The notes under the pieces are model-generated. The model saw nothing but the letters and a program-made list of their open reading frames with translations, did not search any database and was not told where the DNA came from. Shown piece by piece: positions 46,233 to 57,263 of a DNA stretch of 64,000 bases (position 1 is the first letter of the stretch; every line of letters starts with the position of its first letter). This DNA is from Pseudomonadota bacterium. Its GTDB lineage: Bacteria > Pseudomonadota > Gammaproteobacteria > Xanthomonadales > Rhodanobacteraceae. Made by a program: the position numbers and the translations under genes. The stretch is from contig JAKAWV010000001.1 in NCBI GenBank assembly GCA_021827205.1, positions 124,001 to 188,000 on the forward strand, written 5' to 3'.

Positions 46233-48321
46233 GCACGCGCTCGGCGCGCTGCCCACGGGCGCGCGGCCCCTCTCCGGCCTTGCCGGGGTTGGTCCGGTGT
46301 TGGCCGCAACGCTGGCGCGGCGCGGCTTGCTGTGCTTGCAGGATCTCTGGTTCACGCTGCCGCTGCGCTATGAGGATCTGACCAGCGTCATGCCCATCGC
46401 CGCGCTGCGGCCCGGGCAGCGCGCCCAGGTCGAGGGCGTGGTCACGCAAGTCGAGACCGGGTTCCGTTTTCGTCCGCTACTGCAGGTGGCGATCGAGGAT
46501 GGCAGCAGTGCTGCGCTGGTGCTGCGCTTCATCCATTTCCGCCGCGTCCAGGCGGCACAATTTGCGCCAGGCATGCGCGTGCGTGCCTACGGCGAGGTGC
46601 GTGAGGGCCACCAGGGTCTCGAGATCGTGCACCCGCGCTATCGCGTGCTCGGCACGCAGGCCCCGCAACTGGCCACGCACCTCAGCGCGGTGTATCCGTT
46701 GACCGAGGGCATCACCAACGCACGCATGGCGAGTTTGGTGACGCGCGCGCTGGCGCAGTTGCCGTGCGCCGAGGAACTGGAACTGCTGCCGCCCGTGGAC
46801 AGCGCCGCGTTGGCGTTGCCCGATCTGCGCAGCGCGCTGCTGGCCGTGCATCAGCCCGCGCCCGATGACGACCTGGCGGCGCTGCTGGCCGGCACGCATC
46901 CGGCGCAGCGCCGACTCGCGTTCGAGGAGTTGCTGGCCCAGCATCTGGCTCTGCGCCAATTGCGCCAGCGCGCGCGCAGCCATGTCGCGCCGGTGTGCGC
47001 CGATGGTCGTGCGCTGATGCGCCGGTTGCGCGCGGGTTTGCCCTATGCATTGACGGGCGCGCAGCAGCGCGTGCTCGATGAAATCCTCGCCGATCTGGCC
47101 GCGCCGCGGCCGATGCTGCGACTGGTGCAGGGCGATGTGGGATCGGGCAAAACCATCGTCGCGGCGCTGGCGGCGCTGGTGGTGGTGGCCAGCGGCCGGC
47201 AGGTGGCCTTGGCGGCGCCGACGGAATTGCTGGCCGAGCAACACTACCGCAGTTTTTCTGCCTGGCTGCAGCCGTTGGGCATCGAGGTGCTATGGCTGGC
47301 CGGCAAAGTGCAAGGCCGCGCGCGCAACGCGGCGCTGGCGCGTCTGACCGAGGGTGCAGCCGTGTGTGTGGGCACGCACGCGCTGATGCAGGAAGGCGTG
47401 CGTTTCCGCAATCTAGGCTTGGCTATCGTCGATGAGCAGCACCGTTTTGGCGTGCATCAGCGCCTGAGCCTGGTCGAGAAGGGCAGCTCTGCGGGCGAAG
47501 TGCCGCATCAACTGGTACTCACCGCGACGCCGATTCCGCGCACCTTGGCAATGACGGCCTATGCTGACTTGGATATCTCGGTACTCGATGAATTGCCGCC
47601 GGGGCGTACCCCGGTGCAAACCACCATCGTTGCCGCCAGCCGCCGCGCCGAGGTGGTCGAGCGCATCCGTCACGCTTGCGCCAAAGGCCGGCAGGCGTAT
47701 TGGGTATGCACGCTGGTGGAGGAGTCGGATGTGCTCGCCGCGCAGGCCGCCGAGGTCGCGCATGTCGAGCTCAGCGCGGCATTGCCGACGCTAAGCGTCG
47801 GGTTGGTGCATGGGCGCATGAAACCGGCGGCAAAGCAGGCGGTGATGAATGCGTTCAAGCACGGCGAACTGGCGCTGCTGGTGGCGACCACGGTGATCGA
47901 GGTGGGCGTGGATGTGCCCAACGCCAGCCTGATGGTGATCGAAAACGCCGAGCGCCTGGGTTTGGCGCAGTTGCACCAGTTGCGCGGCCGCATCGGGCGC
48001 GGCAGCACCGCGTCCAATTGCGTGTTGCTGTATCAGCCGCCGCTATCGGCCAACGCACGTGCGCGCCTGACATTGCTGCGTGAGAGCAACGATGGTTTTC
48101 GTATCGCCGAAATGGACCTGAAACTGCGCGGTGCCGGCGAAATGCTGGGCACGCGTCAGACGGGTTTGCTGGCGCTGCGCGTAGCCGACCTGGTGCGCGA
48201 CGCCGATTTGTTGCCGATGGTGCGCGAGCTGGCCGATCGGCTCCTGCAGGACGACCACGAGCGCGTGGAGCTGATTTTGCAGCGCTGGTTCGGCAGTGCA
48301 CGGCGCTACGCACAGGCCTGA
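46210..48321 (+). CDS. recG: ATP-dependent DNA helicase RecG
   Basis: Remodels stalled forks and branched recombination intermediates, 703 residues. An OB-fold wedge domain (about 60-150) is followed by the helicase core: Walker A GDVGSGKT at 308-315, DEQH at 408-411, TATPIPRT and a QLRGRIGRGS motif VI. The N-terminal helical region has PLSGLAGVGPVLAATLARRG. The ATG at 46210 overlaps ridA by 23 nt in another frame, so translation is probably coupled. Confidence 0.95.
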   Translation: MPSSSSAEHALGALPTGARPLSGLAGVGPVLAATLARRGLLCLQDLWFTLPLRYEDLTSVMPIAALRPGQRAQVEGVVTQVETGFRFRPLLQVAIEDGSSAALVLRFIHFRRVQAAQFAPGMRVRAYGEVREGHQGLEIVHPRYRVLGTQAPQLATHLSAVYPLTEGITNARMASLVTRALAQLPCAEELELLPPVDSAALALPDLRSALLAVHQPAPDDDLAALLAGTHPAQRRLAFEELLAQHLALRQLRQRARSHVAPVCADGRALMRRLRAGLPYALTGAQQRVLDEILADLAAPRPMLRLVQGDVGSGKTIVAALAALVVVASGRQVALAAPTELLAEQHYRSFSAWLQPLGIEVLWLAGKVQGRARNAALARLTEGAAVCVGTHALMQEGVRFRNLGLAIVDEQHRFGVHQRLSLVEKGSSAGEVPHQLVLTATPIPRTLAMTAYADLDISVLDELPPGRTPVQTTIVAASRRAEVVERIRHACAKGRQAYWVCTLVEESDVLAAQAAEVAHVELSAALPTLSVGLVHGRMKPAAKQAVMNAFKHGELALLVATTVIEVGVDVPNASLMVIENAERLGLAQLHQLRGRIGRGSTASNCVLLYQPPLSANARARLTLLRESNDGFRIAEMDLKLRGAGEMLGTRQTGLLALRVADLVRDADLLPMVRELADRLLQDDHERVELILQRWFGSARRYAQA

Positions 48322-48364
48322 GTCAGGCTCATAAACTGCACGCATTCCTGCAACGGAGCCGGAC

Positions 48365-49288
48365 ATGCTGTTCATCGACACCGATCCGGGCGTGGACGAC
48401 GCGCTGGCGATACTGATGGCGCACGCACGCGCACCGGGCGTTGCTGGTCTGGGTATCGCTGCGGGCAATGTCGGGCTGCACCACACCACGGCCAACGCGC
48501 TCAAACTGGTTGAATTGCTGGGGGTGTCGACGCCGGTGTTTCCCGGTGCGCCGCAGCCGCTGGTGCGCCGCGCCGCCGATGCCGCGTTCGTGCATGGCGC
48601 CGATGGTTTTGGTGACACCGGCTACTTGCCCGCGCGGCGCGCGGCGCACAACGAGCACGCGGCGCTGGCGCTGCTGCGTCTCAGCCATGCGCACGCCGGC
48701 GAGCTGGTGCTGGTGGCGCTGGGTCCGCTGACCAATCTGGCGCTGGCCCTGAGCCTTGACCCGCAATTGCCCAGTCGCGTCGCGCGCCTGGTGGTGATGG
48801 GCGGCGCGGTGACCGGGCAGGGCAACGCCAGTGTGGCGGCCGAATTCAATTTTCGTTTCGATCCGGAGGCCGCGCACATCGTGTTTTCGCGCTGGCCGCG
48901 GTTTGATCTGGTCGATTGGGAGTTGACGCTGCGCCATGCGCTGGATTTCGAGCGCTTCGAGCACTGGCTGGCTGGGGGTGATGCGCGCGCGGCGTTTTTT
49001 GCAGCGATCTCGCGCAAGGCACGCGCCGTCAACCGCGCGCGGCGACACCCGGGCATCATTGTCGCCGATGCCCTGGCGATGGCGGTGGCGCTGCGTCCCG
49101 AGCTGATCATCAACGCCGAGGAGCGCGCGGTCGCGATTGAACTGGATGGCGGCCTGACGCGCGGCGCCACCGTGGTGGACTGGCAGCGCCGCACCGGTGC
49201 GGTGGCCAGTGCGCGCATCGTGCTGGCCGTGGATCAGCCCGGTTTCGAGCAACTGGTGGCGGCGGCACTGGGTGCGCGAACCGGGTGA
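48365..49288 (+). CDS. Inosine-uridine preferring nucleoside hydrolase
   Basis: Cleaves the N-glycosidic bond of ribonucleosides, 307 residues. The calcium-binding signature DTDPGVDDA is at 5-13, and LVVMGGAV plus AEFNFRFDPEAA contribute the sugar pocket. The late VADALAMAVAL supplies the final Asp. No signal peptide is seen, so it acts on cytosolic nucleosides. Its base specificity cannot be told. A degraded nucleoside transporter remnant lies at 60.1 kb. Confidence 0.9.
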   Translation: MLFIDTDPGVDDALAILMAHARAPGVAGLGIAAGNVGLHHTTANALKLVELLGVSTPVFPGAPQPLVRRAADAAFVHGADGFGDTGYLPARRAAHNEHAALALLRLSHAHAGELVLVALGPLTNLALALSLDPQLPSRVARLVVMGGAVTGQGNASVAAEFNFRFDPEAAHIVFSRWPRFDLVDWELTLRHALDFERFEHWLAGGDARAAFFAAISRKARAVNRARRHPGIIVADALAMAVALRPELIINAEERAVAIELDGGLTRGATVVDWQRRTGAVASARIVLAVDQPGFEQLVAAALGARTG

Positions 49289-49389
49289 TCCGGTCGCACG
49301 CCTCGGACAGGATCAACACGCTTGCCCGTGGCTGGTGCAGCAGGCTACCATAGCGCTCTTTTCCTTGACCTTTTGAGCGCGAGCCCGTC

Positions 49390-49644
49390 ATGAAGCCCGA
49401 CATTCATCCCCAGTATCGCGAGGTCGTGTTCCAGGACGTGACCGCCAACTTCGCCATACTCACCCGTTCCACGATCAGCACCAAGGACACGATCAAGTGG
49501 GAGGATGGCAAGGAATACCCGCTGGTCAAGCTGGAAATTTCCTCGGCCTCGCACCCGTTCTACACCGGCAAGCACAAAGTGCTTGACGTGGGCGGTCGCG
49601 TGGACAAGTTCCGCAAGCGCTACGCCGCAGGCGGCAAGGCCTGA
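49390..49644 (+). CDS. rpmE2: 50S ribosomal protein L31, type B
   Basis: An 84-residue L31 of the cysteine-free, zinc-independent type B class. [31 protein letters not shown] and [10 protein letters not shown] are diagnostic. Type B copies often replace the zinc form when zinc is scarce and are Zur-controlled in other species; I see no convincing Zur box in the short upstream region. It is followed by a terminator. Confidence 0.95.
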   Translation: MKPDIHPQYREVVFQDVTANFAILTRSTISTKDTIKWEDGKEYPLVKLEISSASHPFYTGKHKVLDVGGRVDKFRKRYAAGGKA

Positions 49645-49719
49645 CCCTGACGCCAGTCGCCGGTTGCGCGCGCGTCTGAGTTTCATGCACCGCCGCACTC
49701 CGAATTGATGTTCGTTGCA

Positions 49720-49747
49720 ACGCCGGCCTCGTGCCGGCGTCGTCATT
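49720..49747 (+). terminator. Terminator after rpmE2
   Basis: An 8-bp stem (ACGCCGGC / GCCGGCGT) with loop CTCGT at 49728-49732 is followed by CGTCATTTT. It lies 75 nt after the rpmE2 stop and isolates it from gltA. Confidence 0.6.
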
Positions 49748-49772
49748 TTCGCTGCTGCACCGCAACGCGCTG

Positions 49773-49781
49773 TGCGATAAT
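49773..49781 (+). promoter_or_regulatory. Extended -10 element, probable gltA promoter
   Basis: TGCGATAAT fits the TGnTATAAT extended -10 with 5/6 hexamer matches. No good -35 is visible, as is usual for this type. It would give a leader of about 130 nt before gltA. The remainder of 49645-49919 shows nothing else. Confidence 0.4.
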
Positions 49782-49919
49782 TCGCGGCGGATTGCGGGCT
49801 GCGTGCCCGTGTGACACCACCGTTGTGCGAATCGCGCGGTCTTGTCCGTCCGCCCCCCACCCGGCGCCCTGCTCCCCACGTATTTCCGCTTCCGGCGTCC
49901 GCAGCAAAGGAGACCTTGC

Positions 49920-51206
49920 GTGTCCACCTACAAGCTCATCAACGAGTCCACCGGCAGCAGTACCGAGCTGCCCGCCGTCGCCGGCAGCGTCGGCCCGGCC
50001 GCGCTCGATATCGGCAAGCTCTACCGCGATACCGGGTGCTTCACCTACGACCCCGGCTTCATGTCCACGGCCAGCTGTCGCAGCGCCATCACTTACATCG
50101 ATGGCGATGCCGGCGTGCTGATGTACCGTGGCTATCCGATCGAGCAGCTCGCCAAGCAGTCCAGCTTTCTGGAAGTGGCTTACCTGCTGCTGCACGGTGA
50201 GTTGCCGAATCAGGCCCAGTTCGACGCCTTCGACAATGAAGTGACACATCACTCGATGATGCATGAGTCGATTCGTCACTTCCTGCGCGGCTTTCACCAC
50301 GACGCGCATCCCATGGCCATGGTGTGCGCTTCGATCGCTTCGTTGTCGGCGTTCTATCACGACAAGATCGACATCGAGGATCCAACCGCGCGGCGTCTTG
50401 CGGCGATCCGCCTGATCGCCAAGATGCCGACCATCGCCGCGGCCTGCTATCGCTATTCGGTCGGCTGGCCGATGCGGTTCCCGCGCAACAATCTTGAATA
50501 CTGCACGCGCTTCCTGCACATGATGTTCGAGGTGCCCAGCGAGCCGTTGGCGCTCAATCCGACCGCGGCCAAGGCGCTGGATCTGCTGTTCATCCTGCAC
50601 GCCGATCACGAACAGAACGCCTCCACCTCGACGGTGCGTCTGGTTGGCTCCACCGGCGCCAACCCTTACGCCAGTGTCGCCGCCGGCATTGCCGCGCTGT
50701 GGGGACCGGCGCACGGTGGCGCCAACGAGGCGGTGTTGAAGATGCTGGAGGAAATTGGCGATGCAAAACATGTGGGCAGCATCGTGGCCAAGGCCAAGGA
50801 CAAGAATTCCGGCTTCCGCCTGATGGGCTTTGGTCATCGCATTTACAAGAACTACGACCCGCGCGCGGCGATCATCCGTGAAATGACCCACAGAGTTCTG
50901 GCCGACCTGGGTGTATCCGACCCATTGCTGGACGTGGCGCTGGAACTCGAGCGCGTGGCGCTGAAGGACGATTATTTTGTCGAGCGCAAGCTGTATCCGA
51001 ACGTCGATTTCTACTCGGGCCTGATCTACAAGGCACTGAACATTCCCAAGGAAATGTTCACGGTGATGTTCACCATCGCGCGCACCGCGGGCTGGATCGC
51101 GCATTGGATCGAGCAGCACGAAACCGCTGACACCAAGATTGGCCGTCCGCGGCAGGTTTATACCGGGGCAACCAAGCGCGACTATCGCCCGATCACGACG
51201 CGCTGA
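49920..51206 (+). CDS. gltA: Type II citrate synthase
   Basis: Condenses acetyl-CoA and oxaloacetate, 428 residues, the NADH-sensitive hexameric type. Catalytic His265 ([10 protein letters not shown]), His306 (GFGHRIYK) and Asp363 (NVDFYSG) match E. coli H264/H305/D362. The start is a GTG at 49920 with AAGGAGA upstream (AGGAG spaced 7 nt); no ATG gives the right N terminus. It is a single gene with its own promoter. Confidence 0.96.
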   Translation: MSTYKLINESTGSSTELPAVAGSVGPAALDIGKLYRDTGCFTYDPGFMSTASCRSAITYIDGDAGVLMYRGYPIEQLAKQSSFLEVAYLLLHGELPNQAQFDAFDNEVTHHSMMHESIRHFLRGFHHDAHPMAMVCASIASLSAFYHDKIDIEDPTARRLAAIRLIAKMPTIAAACYRYSVGWPMRFPRNNLEYCTRFLHMMFEVPSEPLALNPTAAKALDLLFILHADHEQNASTSTVRLVGSTGANPYASVAAGIAALWGPAHGGANEAVLKMLEEIGDAKHVGSIVAKAKDKNSGFRLMGFGHRIYKNYDPRAAIIREMTHRVLADLGVSDPLLDVALELERVALKDDYFVERKLYPNVDFYSGLIYKALNIPKEMFTVMFTIARTAGWIAHWIEQHETADTKIGRPRQVYTGATKRDYRPITTR

Positions 51207-51267
51207 GGCGCGCCGGCAACACTTCACGCCGTGGATGAGCGTGGGGGTTTTCGCGCATCGCAATGCA

Positions 51268-51912
51268 TCAGGCTGGCGCCGGGGGCTGCTCTTGCAGCAG
51301 CGCTTCCAGCGCGCTCAGCGAGGCGCGACGCATGGTGCGCTGGCCGATACGATCCAGCGGCGCCTGGCGCAGGCCGGCGCGCGGCAGCACGCTGAGGTCG
51401 AACGCGATGCCGTCGGCGATGAACAGCAGCACCTCGATCGGCAACTCGCGCGCGCGATCCATGCGCAGCCGGCGTTCGCGCAGATCGCAGTGGATACCAC
51501 GTTCGGACAGGAACTGCTCGACCTCGCCGGGCGTATCGCTGAACAGGTGCAGACACACGGCGGAGTGCTGGTCGGCGGTGCCCTCCAGCACCGCGCCGAC
51601 CAGTCGCGGCTCGAAACGCTGCAGAAACCGCATCGCCTCGCGCGCAGCCAGACGCCGCGTGTGCAGTGCCTCGGGCTGACTGTCGCCCAGGAACAGGCGC
51701 TGATGCTCGCGCAGCGCTGACTCGATCTCGTCGTTGCGCGGCAGCGCCTGATCATCGTGGATGCCGAGGCGTTCGGCGGCGCGCAGTTTGGCGCGGTGGT
51801 AGTCGCGCAGCCCATGTTCGCTGATCAAACGCGCCGCTTCCAGTGCGATGCGTCGCTGCTGCTGACGGTTGCCTTGCGCGCGCGCAGGGTGGTGGCCGTG
51901 GAGACGAGGCAT
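51268..51912 (-). CDS. Conserved hypothetical protein, nucleotidyltransferase-like
   Basis: A 214-residue soluble protein. An N-terminal RRRIALEAARLISEHGLRDY-type helix and LPRNDEIESALREHQRLF resemble conserved proteobacterial proteins that carry a minimal nucleotidyltransferase-like region (PRLVGAVLEGTADQHSAVCLHLFSD). The canonical GSxxxxxD site is degenerate, so activity is doubtful. It lies in the same direction as the PBP1A gene, about 85 nt downstream of it. Function unknown. Confidence 0.65.
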   Translation of the reverse strand: MPRLHGHHPARAQGNRQQQRRIALEAARLISEHGLRDYHRAKLRAAERLGIHDDQALPRNDEIESALREHQRLFLGDSQPEALHTRRLAAREAMRFLQRFEPRLVGAVLEGTADQHSAVCLHLFSDTPGEVEQFLSERGIHCDLRERRLRMDRARELPIEVLLFIADGIAFDLSVLPRAGLRQAPLDRIGQRTMRRASLSALEALLQEQPPAPA

Positions 51913-51997
51913 TGACCGCTCCGGCAGTGGGCTGAGCCGATCATCGCAACTCGCGCGCCGGCATGCCAGCAGCAGCGCAACGCGCGTGCAGCGGATT

Positions 51998-54529
51998 TCA
52001 GAACACGTCGTACGACTTGGCCTGATCGTGCTTGGCGTCCAGCGGCGCCTGCTGCTTGAGGCGCTCGTAGTCCTCGATGCGCATCACCTCGGACATGGCC
52101 AGCGGGTTGCTGGGCAGCGCGGGCAGGCCGGTATCGCGGTTGATCAGCACGGTGACGATACCCGGCGGCATCGGTTCGGGCGCGGGCGGCGTGCCGGCCA
52201 GCGCCACCTTCATGTAGCGGATCCAGATTGGCAGCGCCACATAAGCGCCAAACTCGGGATGGCCATCGGCGTGACCGAGCGAGCTGAAGTTGTCGAAGCC
52301 GGCCCAAGCCGTGGTCACCAGTTTCGAGTTGAAGCCGCCGAACCACGCGTCGCGATAGTCGTTGGTCGAGCCGGTCTTGCCGGAGAGGTCGGTACGGTGC
52401 AGCGACAGCGCGAACTGGCCGGTGCCGCTGCGGATCACCGACTGCATGATCGATGCGATCAGGTAGGCATTGCGCGGCCCGATGATGCGTGGCGCCAGGC
52501 GCGGCGGCGGCGGCGCGCCGTTGACCGGCGCCGGCACCAGCACCGTCATGTCGCCAGGCATTGGCGGCAGGCCGCTGCTGCCCATCGGCGCTGGTGTGGC
52601 GGGTACGGCGGGCGAGGATTGTGGCGATTGCGCGGGCTTCGGCGTCGCGTCAGCCAGCAGGCGCTGCGCGCAATCGCGGCAGGCGCGCAGCGGATCAGCC
52701 ACGAATACGGCATGACTATCGCGGTTGTCGATGCGCTGGATGAAGTAAGGATCGATCAGGAAGCCGCCGTTGGCGAACGTCGCGTAGCCACGCGCCATCT
52801 GCAGTGGTGACACCGACGCAGTACCCAGCGCCATCGACAAATTATCGGGAATCTGATCCAGCGCGAAGCCGAAGCGCGTGGCGTACTGGCGCGCATAGTT
52901 GATGCCGATGGCATCGACCAGGCGAATGGTGACCAGGTTTTTCGATTGCGCCAAAGCCACGCGCAGGCGCGTCGGACCCTGGAACGTATCGGTGTCGTTG
53001 GCCGGGGTCCATTCGCCGTTCTTGGCCGATGGATCGGCAAAGATCAGTGGCGCATCGTTGACCACCGAGGCCGGGGTGAAGCCGCGCTGGAACGCCGCCG
53101 AGTACAGGAACGGTTTGAAGCTGGAGCCGGGTTGGCGCGCCATTTGGGTGACGCGGTTGAACTGGCTGAGCGTGTAGCTCAAGCCACCGACAAGTGCGAC
53201 GATGGCGCCATCGTCAGGACGCAGTGATACCAGCGCGGCCTGCGCCTTGGGAATCTCGGCCAATTGCCAGTGGCCTTGATCGTCCATGGCGACGCGCACG
53301 ATATCGCCAGGTCTGAGCACCTGGTCCACGGCCTTGGGCGCGGGTCCGGTGCGATTTTCGTTGATGTAGCGCCGCGCCCAGGCCACGGCCTTCAGATCCA
53401 GTACCACGGTCTGGCCGTTTTGCAGATACACGTGCGCCATGCTGGCGCTGCTGTCGGTGACCAGGCCCGGCTGCAGGCCGGCAATCGGGTATAGCGCGCT
53501 CAGCGCCTTGGACCAGAGCGCAGGATCGGGCGTGGTCGGCAACTCGATGTGCGACTCCGGCCCAAACCAGCCGTGACGGCGGCTGTAAGACAGCATTTCG
53601 CTGCGTACCGCGGCGTTGGCGGCATCCTGCAGGTGCCCATTGATCGTGGTGTAGATCGTGTAGCCATCGGTCAGCGCCTTGTTGCCCAGTTTCTGCACGG
53701 CGAGCAGGCGCGCCATCTCCGCCACGTAGGGCGCTTCGACTTGGATCGGCGGCTCGTGCGGGAAGGCATCGTCGGGGGTCGCCAGGGCTTTTTCATACTG
53801 GACCTTGGTGATGAAGCCGACGTCGTACATGCGCCTGAGCACGTAATTCCGGCGGATCATGGCGCGCTTGAGGTCGGTGATCGGATTGGCCGCCGAGGGT
53901 GCCTGTGGCAAGCCGCCAAGCATGGCGCACTCGGGCAGGGTCAGTTGATCGAGGGTCTTGCCGTAGTAGTACTGCGCCGCGGCCGCCACGCCGTAGGCGC
54001 GATGGCCGAGAAAAATCTTATTGAGATACAGCGTGAGGATATCGTTCTTGCTCAGCTCGTCCTCGATGCGGAACGCCAGAAACCACTCCATGATCTTGCG
54101 CGTGTAGCTTTTCTCCGGGCTGAGAAAGAAATTGCGCGCCACCTGCTGGGTAATGGTGCTGCCGCCCTGGACCTTGTGTCCGCCGTGGATCAGCACCTCG
54201 AACGCCGCGCGCGCGGTGCCGACGAAATCGACGCCAGGGTGGTGATAGAAATCCGCATCCTCGGCCGCCAGAAATGCATCGCGCAGCATCGGCGGAATCT
54301 GTTGAAACGTCACCGGAATGCGGTTGGTCTCTCCGAAACTGGCGATCAGCTTGCCGTCCGACGAGTACACCATCAGCGGTTCCTGCATTTGCACATCTTT
54401 CAGCGATGACACCGCGGGCAGGCGTGGCGCCAGTATCCAGTAGGCGATACCCAGCGCGGCTACGCCGGCCAGGGCACCGGCGAATCCCAGGATAACGAAC
54501 CATTTCAACAGTCGCAGCAGCAGGCGCAT
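51998..54529 (-). CDS. mrcA: Penicillin-binding protein 1A
   Basis: Bifunctional peptidoglycan synthase of 843 residues. An N-terminal membrane helix (about 8-32) precedes the GT51 glycosyltransferase with Glu90 in AAEDADFYHHPGVD and GGSTITQQVARN. The transpeptidase has Ser469 in PGSSFKPF, SKN and Lys718 in GKTGSTND. A proline-rich insert (about 623-680) interrupts the domain before KTG. ATG 54529 begins the family N terminus. It is divergent from pilM, as in Pseudomonas. Its activator LpoA is encoded 6 kb away. Confidence 0.95.
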   Translation of the reverse strand: MRLLLRLLKWFVILGFAGALAGVAALGIAYWILAPRLPAVSSLKDVQMQEPLMVYSSDGKLIASFGETNRIPVTFQQIPPMLRDAFLAAEDADFYHHPGVDFVGTARAAFEVLIHGGHKVQGGSTITQQVARNFFLSPEKSYTRKIMEWFLAFRIEDELSKNDILTLYLNKIFLGHRAYGVAAAAQYYYGKTLDQLTLPECAMLGGLPQAPSAANPITDLKRAMIRRNYVLRRMYDVGFITKVQYEKALATPDDAFPHEPPIQVEAPYVAEMARLLAVQKLGNKALTDGYTIYTTINGHLQDAANAAVRSEMLSYSRRHGWFGPESHIELPTTPDPALWSKALSALYPIAGLQPGLVTDSSASMAHVYLQNGQTVVLDLKAVAWARRYINENRTGPAPKAVDQVLRPGDIVRVAMDDQGHWQLAEIPKAQAALVSLRPDDGAIVALVGGLSYTLSQFNRVTQMARQPGSSFKPFLYSAAFQRGFTPASVVNDAPLIFADPSAKNGEWTPANDTDTFQGPTRLRVALAQSKNLVTIRLVDAIGINYARQYATRFGFALDQIPDNLSMALGTASVSPLQMARGYATFANGGFLIDPYFIQRIDNRDSHAVFVADPLRACRDCAQRLLADATPKPAQSPQSSPAVPATPAPMGSSGLPPMPGDMTVLVPAPVNGAPPPPRLAPRIIGPRNAYLIASIMQSVIRSGTGQFALSLHRTDLSGKTGSTNDYRDAWFGGFNSKLVTTAWAGFDNFSSLGHADGHPEFGAYVALPIWIRYMKVALAGTPPAPEPMPPGIVTVLINRDTGLPALPSNPLAMSEVMRIEDYERLKQQAPLDAKHDQAKSYDVF

Positions 54530-54797
54530 CGGACGGGATCGGTGACCGCCAAAGGGCGGACTCTGTGAAGCCGCGCAGTATAGAGGGCTTTGCTGCAGGC
54601 TTTGGCACCGCAGCGAGACCCCGCGCGCTTGGTCGTGTATGTTGCTCGTCAATGCGCAGGCGCGAATGCATTGGATTTGGGGCGCGCGGAGCCGGTTCTG
54701 CAAAGAATTGTGAAGCGGCTCGCAGCTACGCAGTTCAGGGGGCGTTGCCAAAGAGTTAAGACTTGATCTAAGGTATCAGCACACATTTCGCTCGTAA

Positions 54798-55879
<1,082 letters not shown>

Positions 55880-55880
<1 letters not shown>

Positions 55881-56611
55881 TGGCGCGCATCAACCTACTT
55901 CCTTGGCGCGCTGAACGGCGCAAGCAGCGCGAGCGCGAATTTTTCATGCAGCTCGGCGCGGCTGCAGCCGTCGCCGTGTTGCTGGTGATCGGCTGGTCGA
56001 TGTGGATGGGTATGCGCATCGACAACCAGACTGATCGCAACGCCTACCTGCAAGGTCAGATCACGCAGCTCAAGGCCGAGAACGAGCAGATCAAGAATCT
56101 GGACAAGGTGCGCGACCGCCTGCTGGCGCGCAAGAAGATCATCGAGGATCTGCAGGCCAATCGCTCGCAGATGGTGCATCTGTTCGATGAACTGGTGAAG
56201 CGCACGCCCGAATCGGTGCGCCTGACCTCGATGGCACAAAAGGGTGAACTACTCACGTTGGATGGCGTCGCACAGTCCAACGCGGCGGTGGCCGATTACA
56301 TGCGCAACCTCGAGGCCTCGCCGTGGCTGGGTGCGGCCGATCTGAAGAAGACCGAGAAGAAGGCTGGCGACTCACGCATGCCCTACGAATTTGGTCTTGT
56401 CGTCAAACTCGGCATTCCCAAGAGTGACGCCAGCGGCATGGCTCCTGCCGGCAGCCAGAGCGTTGCGGCAGAGGCCATGCCATCTGTGCCTGTGGCAGCG
56501 GCCGGCGCGGCCAGAACAATGGTGCCGGCGCCGCAGCGCGTCGCCGCGACGACTGCACGAAAGCCTGCAGCCGGCAAGCCTGGAGTCGTCAAGTCCGGAG
56601 CGCAGCCGTGA
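55880..56611 (+). CDS. pilN: Type IV pilus assembly protein PilN
   Basis: Inner-membrane alignment protein of 243 residues. N-terminal MARINLLPWRAERRKQRE is the PilM-binding motif. One transmembrane helix (about 23-45) is followed by a coiled coil (about 60-95) and a ferredoxin-like domain. The C terminus carries an Ala/Pro-rich tail of about 50 residues, longer than in Pseudomonas. It starts on the last base of the pilM stop and overlaps pilO by 4 nt. Confidence 0.92.
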
Positions 56612-57261
56612 GTTTCCTCGACGATTTCCGCAATCTCGACCGCAACAACATTGGCGCGTGGCCGAACACGGTCAAAACCACGTTCACCGTGCTCGTTCTG
56701 GTGGTGATCTTGTTCTTTGGCTGGTGGTTTCATATCAGCAACCAGCAGGACAATCTGACCTCGCTGGCCAGTCAGGAAGACCAGCTCAAACAGCAGTTCA
56801 TCAAGGAACAAGCGCGCGCCGTCAACCTCGATGCGCTGAAGAAGCAACTCTCCGAAATGCAGGACATGCTGCGCCAGATGCTGCGCCAGTTGCCCAGCAA
56901 GACTGAAATGCCCGAACTGCTGGTGGACATCTCGCAAACCGCGCTTTCGGCCGGTCTGCAGACCGACCTGTTCCAGCCCGAGCCGGAATCGGTCAAGGAG
57001 TTCTACGCCGAAAAACCGATCAAGCTGAAAATGATCGGTACCTACAACCAGTTCGGCACCTTCATCAGTGGCGTGGCCTCGTTGCCACGCGTGGTGATCC
57101 TGACCATGCACAATGTCTCGCTGAGGCCGCTGCCCGCTGCTACTGGAAGCAAGGGTCCCAGCGGGCTGCTGCAGCTCGAAGGCACGGTGCGCACCTACCG
57201 TTATCTTGAGGAAGATGAAGGGGCCAAGAATCAAGCCGAGGCTGGCAAAGGAGGCAAGTGA
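56608..57261 (+). CDS. pilO: Type IV pilus assembly protein PilO
   Basis: Partner of PilN, 217 residues, GTG start overlapping pilN (GTGA). One transmembrane helix (about 24-44), a coiled coil (about 50-90) and a periplasmic ferredoxin-like domain with QLPSKTEMPELLVDIS. The N terminus FLDDFRNLDRNNIGAWP is characteristic of PilO in this lineage. The stop overlaps a GTG of pilP; the better pilP ATG is 3 nt downstream. Confidence 0.92.
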   Translation: MSFLDDFRNLDRNNIGAWPNTVKTTFTVLVLVVILFFGWWFHISNQQDNLTSLASQEDQLKQQFIKEQARAVNLDALKKQLSEMQDMLRQMLRQLPSKTEMPELLVDISQTALSAGLQTDLFQPEPESVKEFYAEKPIKLKMIGTYNQFGTFISGVASLPRVVILTMHNVSLRPLPAATGSKGPSGLLQLEGTVRTYRYLEEDEGAKNQAEAGKGGK

Positions 57262-57263
57262 CC

